From positions 1-64,000 of the forward strand of contig JBAOHI010000072.1 of the NCBI GenBank assembly GCA_037045535.1: a stretch of 64,000 bases of DNA, written 5' to 3'. Below, one piece after another: positions 18,296-26,386 of the stretch. The DNA comes from Competibacter_A sp037045535. GTDB taxonomy: Bacteria; Pseudomonadota; Gammaproteobacteria; Competibacterales; Competibacteraceae. The first letter of the stretch is position 1. The number at the start of each line of letters is the position of its first letter. Under the pieces are notes generated by a model, which searched no databases, was not told the DNA's origin, and saw nothing but the letters and a program-made list of their open reading frames with translations. Position numbers and translations under genes: made by a program.

Positions 18296-19432
18296 TCACT
18301 CTCCCGCCAGAGCCGCGAACCGAATCTGGTGCGGTTCCAGTCCCAGGGCGTGGCCGGCGAGCCGCTGATTTCCCTGGCGCTGGAGCGTGTAGCGGGCCGC
18401 CGTCGGCTCGCCCAGCACCCGGCTCAATTCCCGCTTGAGCTTGCTGGCGCGCTCCTCGAAAAATTCCTTGTCGATGCCCTCCCGGCGTCGGCTCGCGATC
18501 AGCGGGTGCTGATCGTCGGCCAGTGGATCGTTCAGCACCGCCTTGTGCTCGGCCAAAAACGCTTCCACCTCCACCGGACCGATCCGCTTCCAGTGCAGCG
18601 GCGGCAAGCCTTCCAGCGCCCGGCGAGCGAACCAGGCCAGCCAAGCGAAGCTGATCGGGGTCAAGCGCAGCACCGTCTCCCCGCAGCGCACCCGGCAGGT
18701 CGCCACGTCCAGCGTCAGGCTGGGCGCGGCCAGGTTGCGCTGGGCCTGGCGCACCGCGTCGCCGAAGCTCGCCCCCTCGTGCAGCAGCGACTCCTGCAAG
18801 CCGTCGCGCAGGCGGACGAAGGGGATGTCCGCCAGCGTCACGGTGGCATCACGAGCATCCAGCGGGCGTTGGTCGGGACCATGGCTGAAAATCACCCGCT
18901 CGACCGGGGCCGGATAGAAGAAATTCGGGTTGGACTCGAACGGACTGGACACCAGCACATGGGACAACCGATCCTGCGGTCGGCCGAACAGGGTCAGCGC
19001 GTAGCCCAGATAAAAGCCCATCGTCTTGCGTCCGCCGGCAATCGAAGCGTGTACCGCGCTGTCCGGGTCGGCGGTCAGTTCGCGCACCTTCGCGGTGATG
19101 GCATCAGCGATGGCCTCGTTATCGGCCAACTCCCTGATGTCGCTGAGCGGACGACCATCGGCGGCGTGCAGAATGTGGATCGCGTCGAGAGTAAAATGGA
19201 TGGCGGGCAGACCGTAATCCTGGCGCAAGCGGTGGAACCAGCCCGGCTCGTCGCTGAGCAGGGTCAATCGCGCCCGCTCCGCGCCTTCGGCGGTGGTCAA
19301 CAGGTGAATTTCGGTGGGGATGAAGCGGGGTTCGCCCGTCACCGTCAGGGCGTACAGGGTCTCGGTGACGATCTGCGGCGACAGGCCGGCGACGCAGAGC
19401 AGGATGCGACGGGAATAACGATCCGGGTTCAT
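18296..19432 (-). CDS. CARF-domain protein, NE0113/TIGR02584 family (ring-nuclease-like)
   Basis: A 378-aa protein starts ILLCVAGLSPQIVTETLYALT, the CARF strand-loop-helix of the NE0113 family. IHLLTTAEGAERARLTLL and VHASIAGGRKTMGFYLGYALTLFG follow, the second being the GGRKTM motif that lines the ligand pocket. The C-terminal half lacks a HEPN R-x4-6-H motif and instead looks like winged-helix segments (RELSRVLGEPTAARYTLQ). Databases have called this group Csx14, Csm6 or ring nuclease; a role in sensing or degrading cyclic tetra-adenylate is inferred from the family. The start at 19430-19432 follows AGAGGA. Confidence 0.82.
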   Translation of the reverse strand: MNPDRYSRRILLCVAGLSPQIVTETLYALTVTGEPRFIPTEIHLLTTAEGAERARLTLLSDEPGWFHRLRQDYGLPAIHFTLDAIHILHAADGRPLSDIRELADNEAIADAITAKVRELTADPDSAVHASIAGGRKTMGFYLGYALTLFGRPQDRLSHVLVSSPFESNPNFFYPAPVERVIFSHGPDQRPLDARDATVTLADIPFVRLRDGLQESLLHEGASFGDAVRQAQRNLAAPSLTLDVATCRVRCGETVLRLTPISFAWLAWFARRALEGLPPLHWKRIGPVEVEAFLAEHKAVLNDPLADDQHPLIASRRREGIDKEFFEERASKLKRELSRVLGEPTAARYTLQRQGNQRLAGHALGLEPHQIRFAALAGE

Positions 19433-19501
19433 GGCGGTGTCCTCTTTTGAGCATAGTGCAACCGCCGTGAGAGTAAACCCGGAGCGACAATAAAGCCGGA
19501 C

Positions 19502-19515
19502 CGGCAAGCTTGCCG
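19502..19515. repeat. 14-bp palindrome CGGCAAGCTTGCCG, copy 3 of 3
   Basis: The palindrome lies immediately after the cas6 stop codon, in the 84-bp gap before the CARF gene. One extra base pair on each side (C and G) extends the symmetry here to 16 bp. Confidence 0.8.
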
Positions 19516-19516
19516 G

Positions 19517-20560
19517 TCAATCCATCGTGAAGCGATACCGCCCTAGGCCCATCACTGCGCCCTTGCCGGCGTGGGTCCACTGGCCGAGCCACAGATACGG
19601 CCAGAACGGTTCCAAATCCGCACCGTCCAGCTCGATTTCGCCGATCAGCCCGCCCATTTGCAGCAAGGCATCTTGCCGGGAGGAGTAACGCACCCACTCG
19701 TGCCAGCGTAGCCGCGCCGCCCGATGCCGGATCGTCCAGCCGGCCCGGCTCAGTCCAGCGAAGTCGGCCTCCAGCGGCATGTCGGCGTGGAACGTGGTCA
19801 ACAGCGAAATCCGCCGCAGTAGGTTGGCGAACAGGGCGCCAAACTGGAACGCCTCCGGTCCGACCAGCTTTTCATCCTGCCGTATCCGCAGAGGGGTTTC
19901 CAAAACCAGCGTCAGCCGGGCCGGGCCGGGCGGCGGTTCCGGCACTGAGGATGGCAAGGGTTGCAGCGATTCACCAGGCCGGTAGATCGGTTGCCAATCG
20001 CCTGCCGGCGTCTGCTGCGCGACCCGAGATAATGCCAATCGCCCATCCCCCTGACCGACACCCTGTTGGCCGGCTCGATCGAAGGCGTGCAGCAAGTAGG
20101 GCAACTGTCGGTTACCGTGTCCAAGCAACACCACCTCTACGCTGACCGTCGTGCCGGCCTCATGCGCGCCGCCCGGCCCCGGCCGGACCACGTAGGGATG
20201 CGGCGCGGCCGGATACTTGCGCAGCTTGCCGGCGGCCGGGTCGGGCGGGGTCTCGAACAGGTAGGGATACACGCAGGAGCGATACAGCAGGCAAGCGGGA
20301 CAGGTCGGTTCATGAGTCACGCAGACCAGTTTTTTCAGGGCGCGACCAAATGCGCCGCGCCAGGCCGAGCCAGCGTATGCGGGCAGGCGCACGGCGTTCA
20401 GGGCAACGAATTCCAGCCGGTAAATGGCTAGCGGCAGCGATGGTCGGAGGGCAAGGTTCGGATAAACGTCAGTGCCGGACATCGCTAGCTTTTCTTCACG
20501 GTCATCGGGCATTCGGGAGGACGCAGTCGCGTTGGAGTTGTCGGCGGAGGGTTGTGGCAT
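19517..20560 (-). CDS. cas6: crRNA-processing endoribonuclease Cas6 (RAMP)
   Basis: A 347-aa protein of the Cas6 C-terminal-domain family (PF10040 type). It has YRLEFVALNAVRLPAYAGSAWRGAFGRALKK near the N terminus, a Cys cluster (CPACLLYRSCVYPYLFETP), and the terminal G-rich loop HAGKGAVMGLGRYRF. Cas6 cuts the array transcript within each repeat. It is the first gene of the leftward operon. The start may be the ATG at 20480-20482 (321 aa), since the first 26 residues are Ser/Asn-rich and unlike the family. No array is visible for it to act on in this window. Confidence 0.85.
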   Translation of the reverse strand: MPQPSADNSNATASSRMPDDREEKLAMSGTDVYPNLALRPSLPLAIYRLEFVALNAVRLPAYAGSAWRGAFGRALKKLVCVTHEPTCPACLLYRSCVYPYLFETPPDPAAGKLRKYPAAPHPYVVRPGPGGAHEAGTTVSVEVVLLGHGNRQLPYLLHAFDRAGQQGVGQGDGRLALSRVAQQTPAGDWQPIYRPGESLQPLPSSVPEPPPGPARLTLVLETPLRIRQDEKLVGPEAFQFGALFANLLRRISLLTTFHADMPLEADFAGLSRAGWTIRHRAARLRWHEWVRYSSRQDALLQMGGLIGEIELDGADLEPFWPYLWLGQWTHAGKGAVMGLGRYRFTMD

Positions 20561-20901
20561 AGCGATCAGCCTCGCGAGGTGGAGTACTGAGAATGCCCCA
20601 AGTATGACACATAGGGTTCACCTTGGAAGGCTTCGAGGGGGATCAGGATGCCGCACCTGGTCCTGAGGCGCAGCCCGGCGATCGAGGATCAACAGATCCT
20701 CGAAGAAGGCTTTCTAGTAGGAGAAAACAAGGGGGTGTCGTTGAAACAAAATTGTCTCAACTCACTGAGTCGCAGCGTATTATTAGAGAGAATCCTTCCC
20801 AGGATAATTTGGCGACGGACTCTAAGTTTGGTCCAAATTTGGACCAAACAAGCACAAAGCGACGGGGGGATGGATGGTGGGGTGTTCGTAACTTATTGAT
20901 T
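20561..20901. other. Intergenic region upstream of the CRISPR operon
   Basis: This 341-bp gap separates cas6 from tRNA-Arg and should hold the leftward operon promoter. I see an 8-bp-stem hairpin (20683-20702, CGAGGATC-AACA-GATCCTCG) and a 22-bp palindrome (20827-20848). A short open frame (20648-20899) has no family resemblance. No integrase and no CRISPR repeat are present. Confidence 0.5.
20827..20848. promoter_or_regulatory. Perfect 22-bp palindrome, candidate operator
   Basis: TTTGGTCCAAA is followed directly by its reverse complement. It lies between the tRNA-Arg gene and the CRISPR operon, has no T tract in either direction, and its size fits a binding site for a dimeric regulator. 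It is about 270 bp from the cas6 start, so a link to the operon is a guess. Confidence 0.45.
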
Positions 20902-20978
20902 TGGCGCGCCCGGCGAGACTTGAACTCACGACCTTCGGCTCCGGAGGCCGACGCTCTATCCAACTGAGCTACGGGCGC
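20902..20978 (-). tRNA. tRNA-Arg (anticodon CCG)
   Basis: The minus strand folds into a complete 77-nt tRNA. The acceptor stem pairs GCGCCCG with CGGGCGC, the D arm is AGCTCAGTTGGATAGAGC, the anticodon arm is TCGGC-CTCCGGA-GCCGA with anticodon CCG, and the T arm contains GAGTTCAAGTC. The CCA end is encoded (20902-20904). The 3' end faces the CRISPR operon. Confidence 0.95.
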
Positions 20979-21340
20979 ATAAAGAAAAGGCTAATCAGAA
21001 TACCGGGATTATCGATGTTCGTCCAGCCCTGGTGGTGTTATTTTGGCGCGCATCCTTGATTTTGCCAGTCGCAAGCAAGGAGTTTGAAGTATCGTTGAAT
21101 AACGATTTCTTATCGTTGCGAGAACGAGCATATCAGTTTTCAGGTAGGGCCAAATATCATTATAATTATGAAGTTTTAGCAGTATCCAAACCACAACATA
21201 ACAAACCGAACTCTCAATGCCGATCGACCGCGCTCCCGCGAAGGCTCTTGCTGGGAAACCATAAAGTGATTCGATTGAATTCACAGCGGCGTGCGTGCGA
21301 ATGTGCGGCAGGGCGAGAACGCGTTCAATGAGGTGAGAGT
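20979..21340. other. Intergenic region upstream of the cytochrome c gene
   Basis: This 362-bp stretch has no gene. It includes an AT-rich segment with ATTATAATTAT near 21160 that could serve as a -10 element, and short inverted repeats of ATCGTT/AACGAT near 21090-21110. The promoters of both the tRNA (leftward) and the cytochrome gene (rightward) must lie here. Confidence 0.4.
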
Positions 21341-21841
21341 GTGAGCCAGCAAGTCGATAAATCCGTAATGACCACGTCCGTTACCCTGATCTCTGGATTG
21401 GTGTTGCTGGCGGTCGTGCTGTTCATGGTCGCTGCCCTCATTGGTGTCATCGGCAAGGTTGCCCCGGATGATAATTCGCGGAAGCAGGCCGCTGTGCTTG
21501 AGCGTATTAAGCCGGTCGCTCGAGTTTCCTTCGAGCAGCCCAAGCCTGCTGTTGCGGTGAAATTGTCCGGCGTGGAGGTTTACAACAAAGTCTGCGCGGC
21601 TTGCCATGCCACCGGCACCTTGGGCGCTCCTAAAACCGGCGCCAAGGATCAGTGGGAACCCCGCTTCGCTCAGGGCTTGGACACATTGGTGACTCATGCC
21701 GTGAGCGGTATCCGTGCCATGCCCCCTAAAGGCGGCGATCCCTCGCTAACTGAAGCCAATCTCAAGGATGCCATCGTTTACATGCTGGGCGAGACCGGCA
21801 TCAAGACGGAAGCGGCTCCAACCGTCGAAGCACCGAAGTAA
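21341..21841 (+). CDS. Membrane-anchored c-type cytochrome (cytochrome c5-like)
   Basis: A 166-aa protein starts at a GTG preceded by AGGTGAG. One N-terminal transmembrane segment (VTLISGLVLLAVVLFMVAAL) anchors a periplasmic domain with a single heme motif, CAACHATG, and a distal Met in IRAMPPKGGDPSL. The pattern matches cytochrome c5/class I small cytochromes that pass electrons between bc1-type complexes and oxidases or reductases. The C-terminal tail is short and Ala/Pro-rich. A clear terminator follows 31 bp after the stop. Confidence 0.85.
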   Translation: MSQQVDKSVMTTSVTLISGLVLLAVVLFMVAALIGVIGKVAPDDNSRKQAAVLERIKPVARVSFEQPKPAVAVKLSGVEVYNKVCAACHATGTLGAPKTGAKDQWEPRFAQGLDTLVTHAVSGIRAMPPKGGDPSLTEANLKDAIVYMLGETGIKTEAAPTVEAPK

Positions 21842-21872
21842 CCCACCGGTCCGCGGTGGCGTCGTATTGCCA

Positions 21873-21903
21873 GGCCATCCTACGGGGTGGCCTTTTGTTT
21901 TGC
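21873..21903 (+). terminator. Intrinsic terminator after the cytochrome c gene
   Basis: GGCCATCC-TACG-GGGTGGCC forms an 8-bp stem with one G-T pair and is followed by TTTTGTTTT. Confidence 0.8.
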
Positions 21904-21919
21904 CGATGAATGAACCGTC

Positions 21920-23740
21920 ATGCGTCCCGATCTCCGCTACACCGAGGCTCCTCATCACGAACGTCGCGATTGGACGAACGTTCGGGCCTTGTTGCCTTTC
22001 CTCTGGGAGTATCGCGGCCGGGTGGTGCTTGCCCTCGGTTGCCTGATTGTGGCCAAGCTCGCCAACGTTGGCGTGCCGCTGATGCTCAAGCAGATCGTGG
22101 ACAGCTTGGACGCTAGCCATCAAGTGGCCGTCATGCTGCCGGTCTCCTTGTTGCTGGCCTACGGCGCGCTGAAGCTGGGCAACGCGCTGTTTGGCGAGTT
22201 GCGCGATGTACTGTTCGCCCGGGTTCGCTACCGTGCCATGCGTCGGTTGACGGTTCGGACCCTGGCTCATTTGCACGAATTGTCGTTGCGCTTTCATCTG
22301 GAACGGAAAACCGGTGCGATCAGCCGCGATCTGGAACGCGGTGCGCGCAGCCTGAGCACGCTGCTGAATTACCTGGCTTTCAGCATCCTGCCGGTGGTGG
22401 TGGAATTTTTGCTGGCGGCGGGATTGCTGCTGGGGCGCTACCCGGCCGTTTTCACGCTCGTCATCTTCGGCAGCGTCGCCGCCTACGTCGCGTTTACCCT
22501 GGCGATCACCAACTGGCGGATGGAGCATCGGCATCTGATGAATCGCTTGGAATCGCAGGCCGGCAACGAGGCCATCGACAGCCTGATCAATTACGAAACG
22601 GTCAAGTATTTCGGTAACGAAAATTGGGAATTGCGACGCTGCGATGCGACGCTGGCATCCTGGGAAAACAGCGCCGTGCTGAGCCAGACTTCGATGTCGG
22701 TGCTCAATTTCGGGCAGGGTGCCATCATCGCTGTCGGTGCCACGCTAATCATGTTCGTCGCCGCCGGCCGGGTCGCCGCCGGTCAAATGACGTTGGGCGA
22801 TCTGGTGCTGGTCAACGCCTTGTTGCTGCAATTATTCATTCCGCTGAATTTTCTGGGCATCGTTTACCGGCAGATCAAGTATGCGCTGGCCGACATGGAT
22901 GACTTGATGCGTTTGTTGGAGCGCGTGCCAGAAATTCGCGATACCGCCGACGCGGTTGAACTGGCGGTGACGAACGGCGAGCTGTGCTTCGAGCAGGTAA
23001 ATTTTGGTTACCAACCCGACCGGCAAATCCTGTTCGATGTCAGTTTCACAGTGCCGCCGGGCCGCAAGCTGGCGGTAGTCGGGGCGAGCGGGGCCGGCAA
23101 ATCGACGCTGGCACGGTTGCTATTCCGATTTTACGATGTAACCGGCGGGCGCATTTCGATCGACGGGCAGGATATCCGTGCCGCAACTCAACACAGCCTG
23201 CGCGCCGCTATCGGCATCGTGCCGCAGGATACCGTGCTATTCAACGACACGCTGTATTACAACTTGGCTTATGCTCGGCCTGAAGCCAGTCGCGAGGAAA
23301 TTGCCGCCGCTGCCCGGATGGCGCAACTGCACGATTTTATCGCGGCGCTGCCAGCCGGCTACGAAACAGTGGTCGGCGAACGCGGTTTGAAGCTGTCAGG
23401 CGGTGAGAAACAGCGAGTCGCCATCGCCCGCGCCATCCTCAAACGACCGCGCATCCTGATCTTCGACGAAGCCACCTCGGCGCTGGACAGCAAATCCGAG
23501 CAGGCGATCTTGCAGGCTCTGCGTGCGGTAGCTGCTGAACACACGACCCTGGTCATCGCTCACCGACTATCCACGATCGTGGATGCCGATCAGATTTTGG
23601 TACTGGAGCATGGCCGGGTGCGGGAACAGGGCACGCACCGCGAGCTGTTGCAACAAGGTGAGTTGTATGCCCAGATGTGGGCCTTGCAACAGCGGGAACA
23701 GGAAACGCGAGAAGAGGAACAATGGCTGGAGTTAACCTGA
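21920..23740 (+). CDS. ABC transporter, fused permease-ATPase, Atm1/HMT1 type
   Basis: A 606-aa half-transporter with six predicted TM helices in the first ~330 residues and an ATPase domain after that. Walker A is VGASGAGKSTLARLL, the signature is LKLSGGEKQRVAIARA, Walker B is ILIFDEATSALDSKSEQAI, and the H-loop is VIAHRLSTI. The N-terminal region and FNDTLYYNLAYARPEA resemble the Atm1/ABCB7/ABCB6 family, which exports glutathione-linked sulfur or metal compounds. Substrate is inferred only from the family. A short spacer after the cytochrome terminator suggests its own promoter. Confidence 0.85.
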   Translation: MRPDLRYTEAPHHERRDWTNVRALLPFLWEYRGRVVLALGCLIVAKLANVGVPLMLKQIVDSLDASHQVAVMLPVSLLLAYGALKLGNALFGELRDVLFARVRYRAMRRLTVRTLAHLHELSLRFHLERKTGAISRDLERGARSLSTLLNYLAFSILPVVVEFLLAAGLLLGRYPAVFTLVIFGSVAAYVAFTLAITNWRMEHRHLMNRLESQAGNEAIDSLINYETVKYFGNENWELRRCDATLASWENSAVLSQTSMSVLNFGQGAIIAVGATLIMFVAAGRVAAGQMTLGDLVLVNALLLQLFIPLNFLGIVYRQIKYALADMDDLMRLLERVPEIRDTADAVELAVTNGELCFEQVNFGYQPDRQILFDVSFTVPPGRKLAVVGASGAGKSTLARLLFRFYDVTGGRISIDGQDIRAATQHSLRAAIGIVPQDTVLFNDTLYYNLAYARPEASREEIAAAARMAQLHDFIAALPAGYETVVGERGLKLSGGEKQRVAIARAILKRPRILIFDEATSALDSKSEQAILQALRAVAAEHTTLVIAHRLSTIVDADQILVLEHGRVREQGTHRELLQQGELYAQMWALQQREQETREEEQWLELT

Positions 23741-23742
23741 AC

Positions 23743-23994
23743 TCAAGTTTCGTCCCAATCGTCCATACCGAGTCCCAGTAGCGCCCGTTCTGTTTCGGTC
23801 AAAATGACCAGCGCGCCCGCTTGCTGGCGTTGCAGCCAGGCGCGCTGCTCCCGGCGGTGTTGGAGAAGCTCTTCGGAGAGAAGCTCCGAGGAGTTATCCA
23901 GAAGCGTCGTCAATTGGGCGACCGCCTCTTCGAGATCTTCGAGTTCATTGAGCAGTTCACGTCGCTGAGCGCGCAATTCGTGGAATGTTGCCAT
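23743..23994 (-). CDS. Small coiled-coil hypothetical protein, 83 aa
   Basis: The ATG at 23992-23994 follows GGGAG at good spacing; a longer frame from 24045 is less likely. The protein is nearly all helix (FHELRAQRRELLNELEDLEEAVAQL, LLSEELLQHRREQRAWLQRQ) with heptad-like Leu spacing and ends in GLGMDDWDET. It converges with the ABC transporter gene two bases away. I do not recognise its family. Confidence 0.5.
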   Translation of the reverse strand: MATFHELRAQRRELLNELEDLEEAVAQLTTLLDNSSELLSEELLQHRREQRAWLQRQQAGALVILTETERALLGLGMDDWDET

Positions 23995-24143
23995 TGTCTT
24001 CTCCCGAAAAAACACCTCGACTCGAAGTTGCCACGGGTTGATCACCGCCCATAGCGCCCGCTACCCTGGACATTACCTGACTCGGGGTGCGAGCGGGATG
24101 CGAATGTAGCCAAACCGATCCTGTCAATGGTTCCAGGCAACGA

Positions 24144-24930
24144 TCAAGGGGTGACGCCGGTCGCCTTGGCCAACTCGGTTTGTAATGCTTTACAAACGGC
24201 GCCACATTCGTGCGTAATGGCTTCCACCAACGGCGCGGGGTCGGCATCGGATTTGCTGCGTCCGACCAGTTCCAGCTCCTTGCAGAGATCGGCTAGTTGG
24301 GTGGCTCCCATGTTTCCGCTGCTGGATTTCAAACTGTGTGCCGTTTTGCCCAAGGCTTCTCGATCACCTTTTGCGAGAGCGGCATCGAACGCCGTGATGG
24401 CTTCCGCCGAGGAGGTCAGATACGCCTTCACCAATCGCCCCAATAAAGTCGGATAACCCGCAGGATTGAGATTGCGGATATTGGCCAGAACAGTAGCATC
24501 TAGCGGGGATGTCCGTCGGATTTCGGAAGCTGCATTTTCGGCTGAAGGCGGGTTCAAGGTCGGTTTTCCTCGTGGCGTGCGTTCCAGAGCTTCGCGCAAG
24601 TCTTGGGGCGAGAAGGGTTTGCTAAGGTCGTCATCTATGCTGGCTTGCAGACAGCGCTCGTGGTCGCCAATGAATGCGTTGACGATGACCCCAATAATTT
24701 AGGAGGGGGATAGTTCCAAGGTCGCCGACTTTGACTATCACCGGATAAGTGGAAAAAAATCAGCGGAGCCAACTGATCCTCGATTGAGGTTGACCCTGCG
24801 GGCGTATTCCCGGCCGGTGGGCATGCCATTGATTTCGGTGACGACTCAGCGAGCCGGATCCGCCTCGGTGACCACCATTTTCTTGTTAAGCGGGCGATGG
24901 GAATCGAAAGTTCAGTGGAATCCGCCATTC
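24144..24930 (-). pseudogene. Remnant of a FIST-domain hybrid histidine kinase with Hpt domain
   Basis: Two broken pieces can be read leftward. The upstream piece (about 24930-24720) has NKKMVVTEADPAR, then VVTEINGMPTGREYARRVNLN, the look of a FIST C-terminal domain, with stops. The next piece opens abruptly after a stop as PIIGV-like IIGVIVNAFIGDHERCLQASIDDDLSKPFSPQDLREALE, the last third of a receiver domain. An intact Hpt domain then follows (TAHSLKSSSGNMGATQLADLCKELE) to the stop at 24144. The kinase core and most of the receiver are missing, so a large internal deletion is inferred. The Hpt part remains open from 24599. Confidence 0.65.
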
Positions 24931-24931
24931 T

Positions 24932-25453
24932 TTATCGCCAAGTCACCATTTCATCCAACTTCCGGCGCGAGCTGGGTTCGGGTAGCTGCGCCGGATAGCC
25001 GAGGCTTAACAGGGCCAGCGGTACCAGCCCCGGTTCGAGCGCGAGCGCGGCACGGACTTGATCTTCATCGAAATAGCCGATCCAGGTCGAACCCATGCCA
25101 GCCGCGACGATAGCCAGTTGAGCGTAAGCGGCGGCGATGGTGGTATCCTGCAAGGCGTACAGCTTCGCGCCGCGCTCGCCGAAGGTACTCGCCGAACGCG
25201 CCGGATCGGCGCAGAACACCAGGCATACCGGCGCTTCGGCGACGAACGTTTGCTGGTGGGATGCCTGAGCCAGGATTTGCCGGTCGGCCAGGTCGTGCAC
25301 CACGATGATTCGATAGGACTGCAAGTCGCCTGCCGAAGGTGCCGCGCACGCCATTTCCAGGATGGCGTACAGCTTCTCGGGCTCAACAGCCATATCCGAT
25401 TGATACTTGCGAATGGAATGACGGTGGCGAACCGTTTCGAAAAAATCCCACAT
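24932..25453 (-). CDS. Nitroreductase-family FMN oxidoreductase
   Basis: A 173-aa protein with the nitroreductase pattern: VRHRHSIRKYQ at the N terminus (FMN phosphate contact), CAAPSAGDLQSYRIIVV, and AGMGSTWIGYFDEDQVRAALAL near the end. Family members reduce nitroaromatics, quinones or flavins using NAD(P)H. The physiological substrate cannot be told from sequence. It stands alone between the decayed kinase gene and bamD. Confidence 0.85.
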   Translation of the reverse strand: MWDFFETVRHRHSIRKYQSDMAVEPEKLYAILEMACAAPSAGDLQSYRIIVVHDLADRQILAQASHQQTFVAEAPVCLVFCADPARSASTFGERGAKLYALQDTTIAAAYAQLAIVAAGMGSTWIGYFDEDQVRAALALEPGLVPLALLSLGYPAQLPEPSSRRKLDEMVTWR

Positions 25454-25514
25454 GGCGAGATCCTCGGGGCGGTAAATGGGCTACTCGGAAGCCGGACCTG
25501 GTTGGGATTGCCGC

Positions 25515-26306
25515 TCAGCCGGCGCCTTTGACCAAGGCGGTCAACTTGGGCAGATCCGGAGATTGTGGATAGTTGCGTTCCAGCACCCGCAGGCTGTCGG
25601 CCGCCAGTTGCGGCATGTTCATCTTGACGTAGGCTTGGGTCATGATGCTAAGGGCGTCGGCGGAAGCCGGCGTGCGGGCGTAAGTCTCCAGCACGTACCT
25701 GGCGCGGTTGACAGCCGCGACGTAGGCGCCGCGCCGCAGGTAATAGTCCGCTACATTGACCTCGTAGGTTGCCAGGCTGTTATGCAGAAACAGCATCCGC
25801 TGGCGGGCGTCCTCGGCGTATTTGCTATTGGGAAATTTGCGGGTCAGTTCGGCAAAGTCGCTATAAGACTGCCGGGCGGTGGCGGTGTCGGTTTTGTCGC
25901 GGTCGCTGGGCGCGATCTGTTCCAAGAGGGTGTTGTTGCGGTTGAAATTCACTAAGCCCTTCATGTAGTAAGCGTAATCCACATACGGATGGCGTGGGTT
26001 GGCCTTGATGAAGCGGTCGGCAGCAGCGAGCGCGGCATCTGGCTCGTTGTCTTTGTACTGGATGTACATGGTGTCGAGCTGAGCTTGCTGGGCGTAGCGC
26101 CCGAACGGATATCGGGCTTGCAGTTTGTCCAAATATTCGAGGGCAGTCTTGTAATTGCCATCGTTCATGGAGGACTTGGCCTCGCTGTAGAGACGTTGAG
26201 CCGACCAGCCCTTGGTTTCGTCGATTTTTTCGGGGAGCAGGGAACATCCTGCCAACAGTACGGCTGCGATGGGACCCGCAAGGAACAGTTTCGGTATGAG
26301 ACGCAT
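25515..26306 (-). CDS. bamD: Outer-membrane assembly lipoprotein BamD
   Basis: A 263-aa lipoprotein with lipobox VLLAGCSLLP and TPR-type repeats (LYSEAKSSMNDGNYKTALEYLDKLQARYPFGRYAQQAQLD, RFIKANPRHPYVDYAYYMKGL). These are hallmark BamD segments. BamD is the essential lipoprotein partner of BamA in inserting beta-barrel proteins. The ATG at 26304-26306 is chosen because it gives a proper signal peptide; a longer frame to 26375 does not. It is divergent from rluD, the classic gammaproteobacterial arrangement. Confidence 0.93.
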   Translation of the reverse strand: MRLIPKLFLAGPIAAVLLAGCSLLPEKIDETKGWSAQRLYSEAKSSMNDGNYKTALEYLDKLQARYPFGRYAQQAQLDTMYIQYKDNEPDAALAAADRFIKANPRHPYVDYAYYMKGLVNFNRNNTLLEQIAPSDRDKTDTATARQSYSDFAELTRKFPNSKYAEDARQRMLFLHNSLATYEVNVADYYLRRGAYVAAVNRARYVLETYARTPASADALSIMTQAYVKMNMPQLAADSLRVLERNYPQSPDLPKLTALVKGAG

Positions 26307-26386
26307 GGATGACAACATGAGCAGCGATTGTCGAGAGTAAAATGGGGTTGATATCCAGTATAACCCTCGTGCCATTAAAAACCATC

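Noticed and set aside
20740..20747. GTTGAAAC, which resembles the end of many CRISPR repeats
   Set aside because: It occurs once here, with no spaced copies nearby, so there is no array to support.
20648..20899. An 83-codon open frame between cas6 and tRNA-Arg
   Set aside because: It has no domain pattern or family resemblance and overlaps the palindromes; no convincing ribosome-binding site is seen.
7100..21300. A CRISPR array or cas1 near the cas operon
   Set aside because: I looked on both sides of cas2 and cas6 and in every gap; no repeated unit of array type and no Cas1 motif is present.
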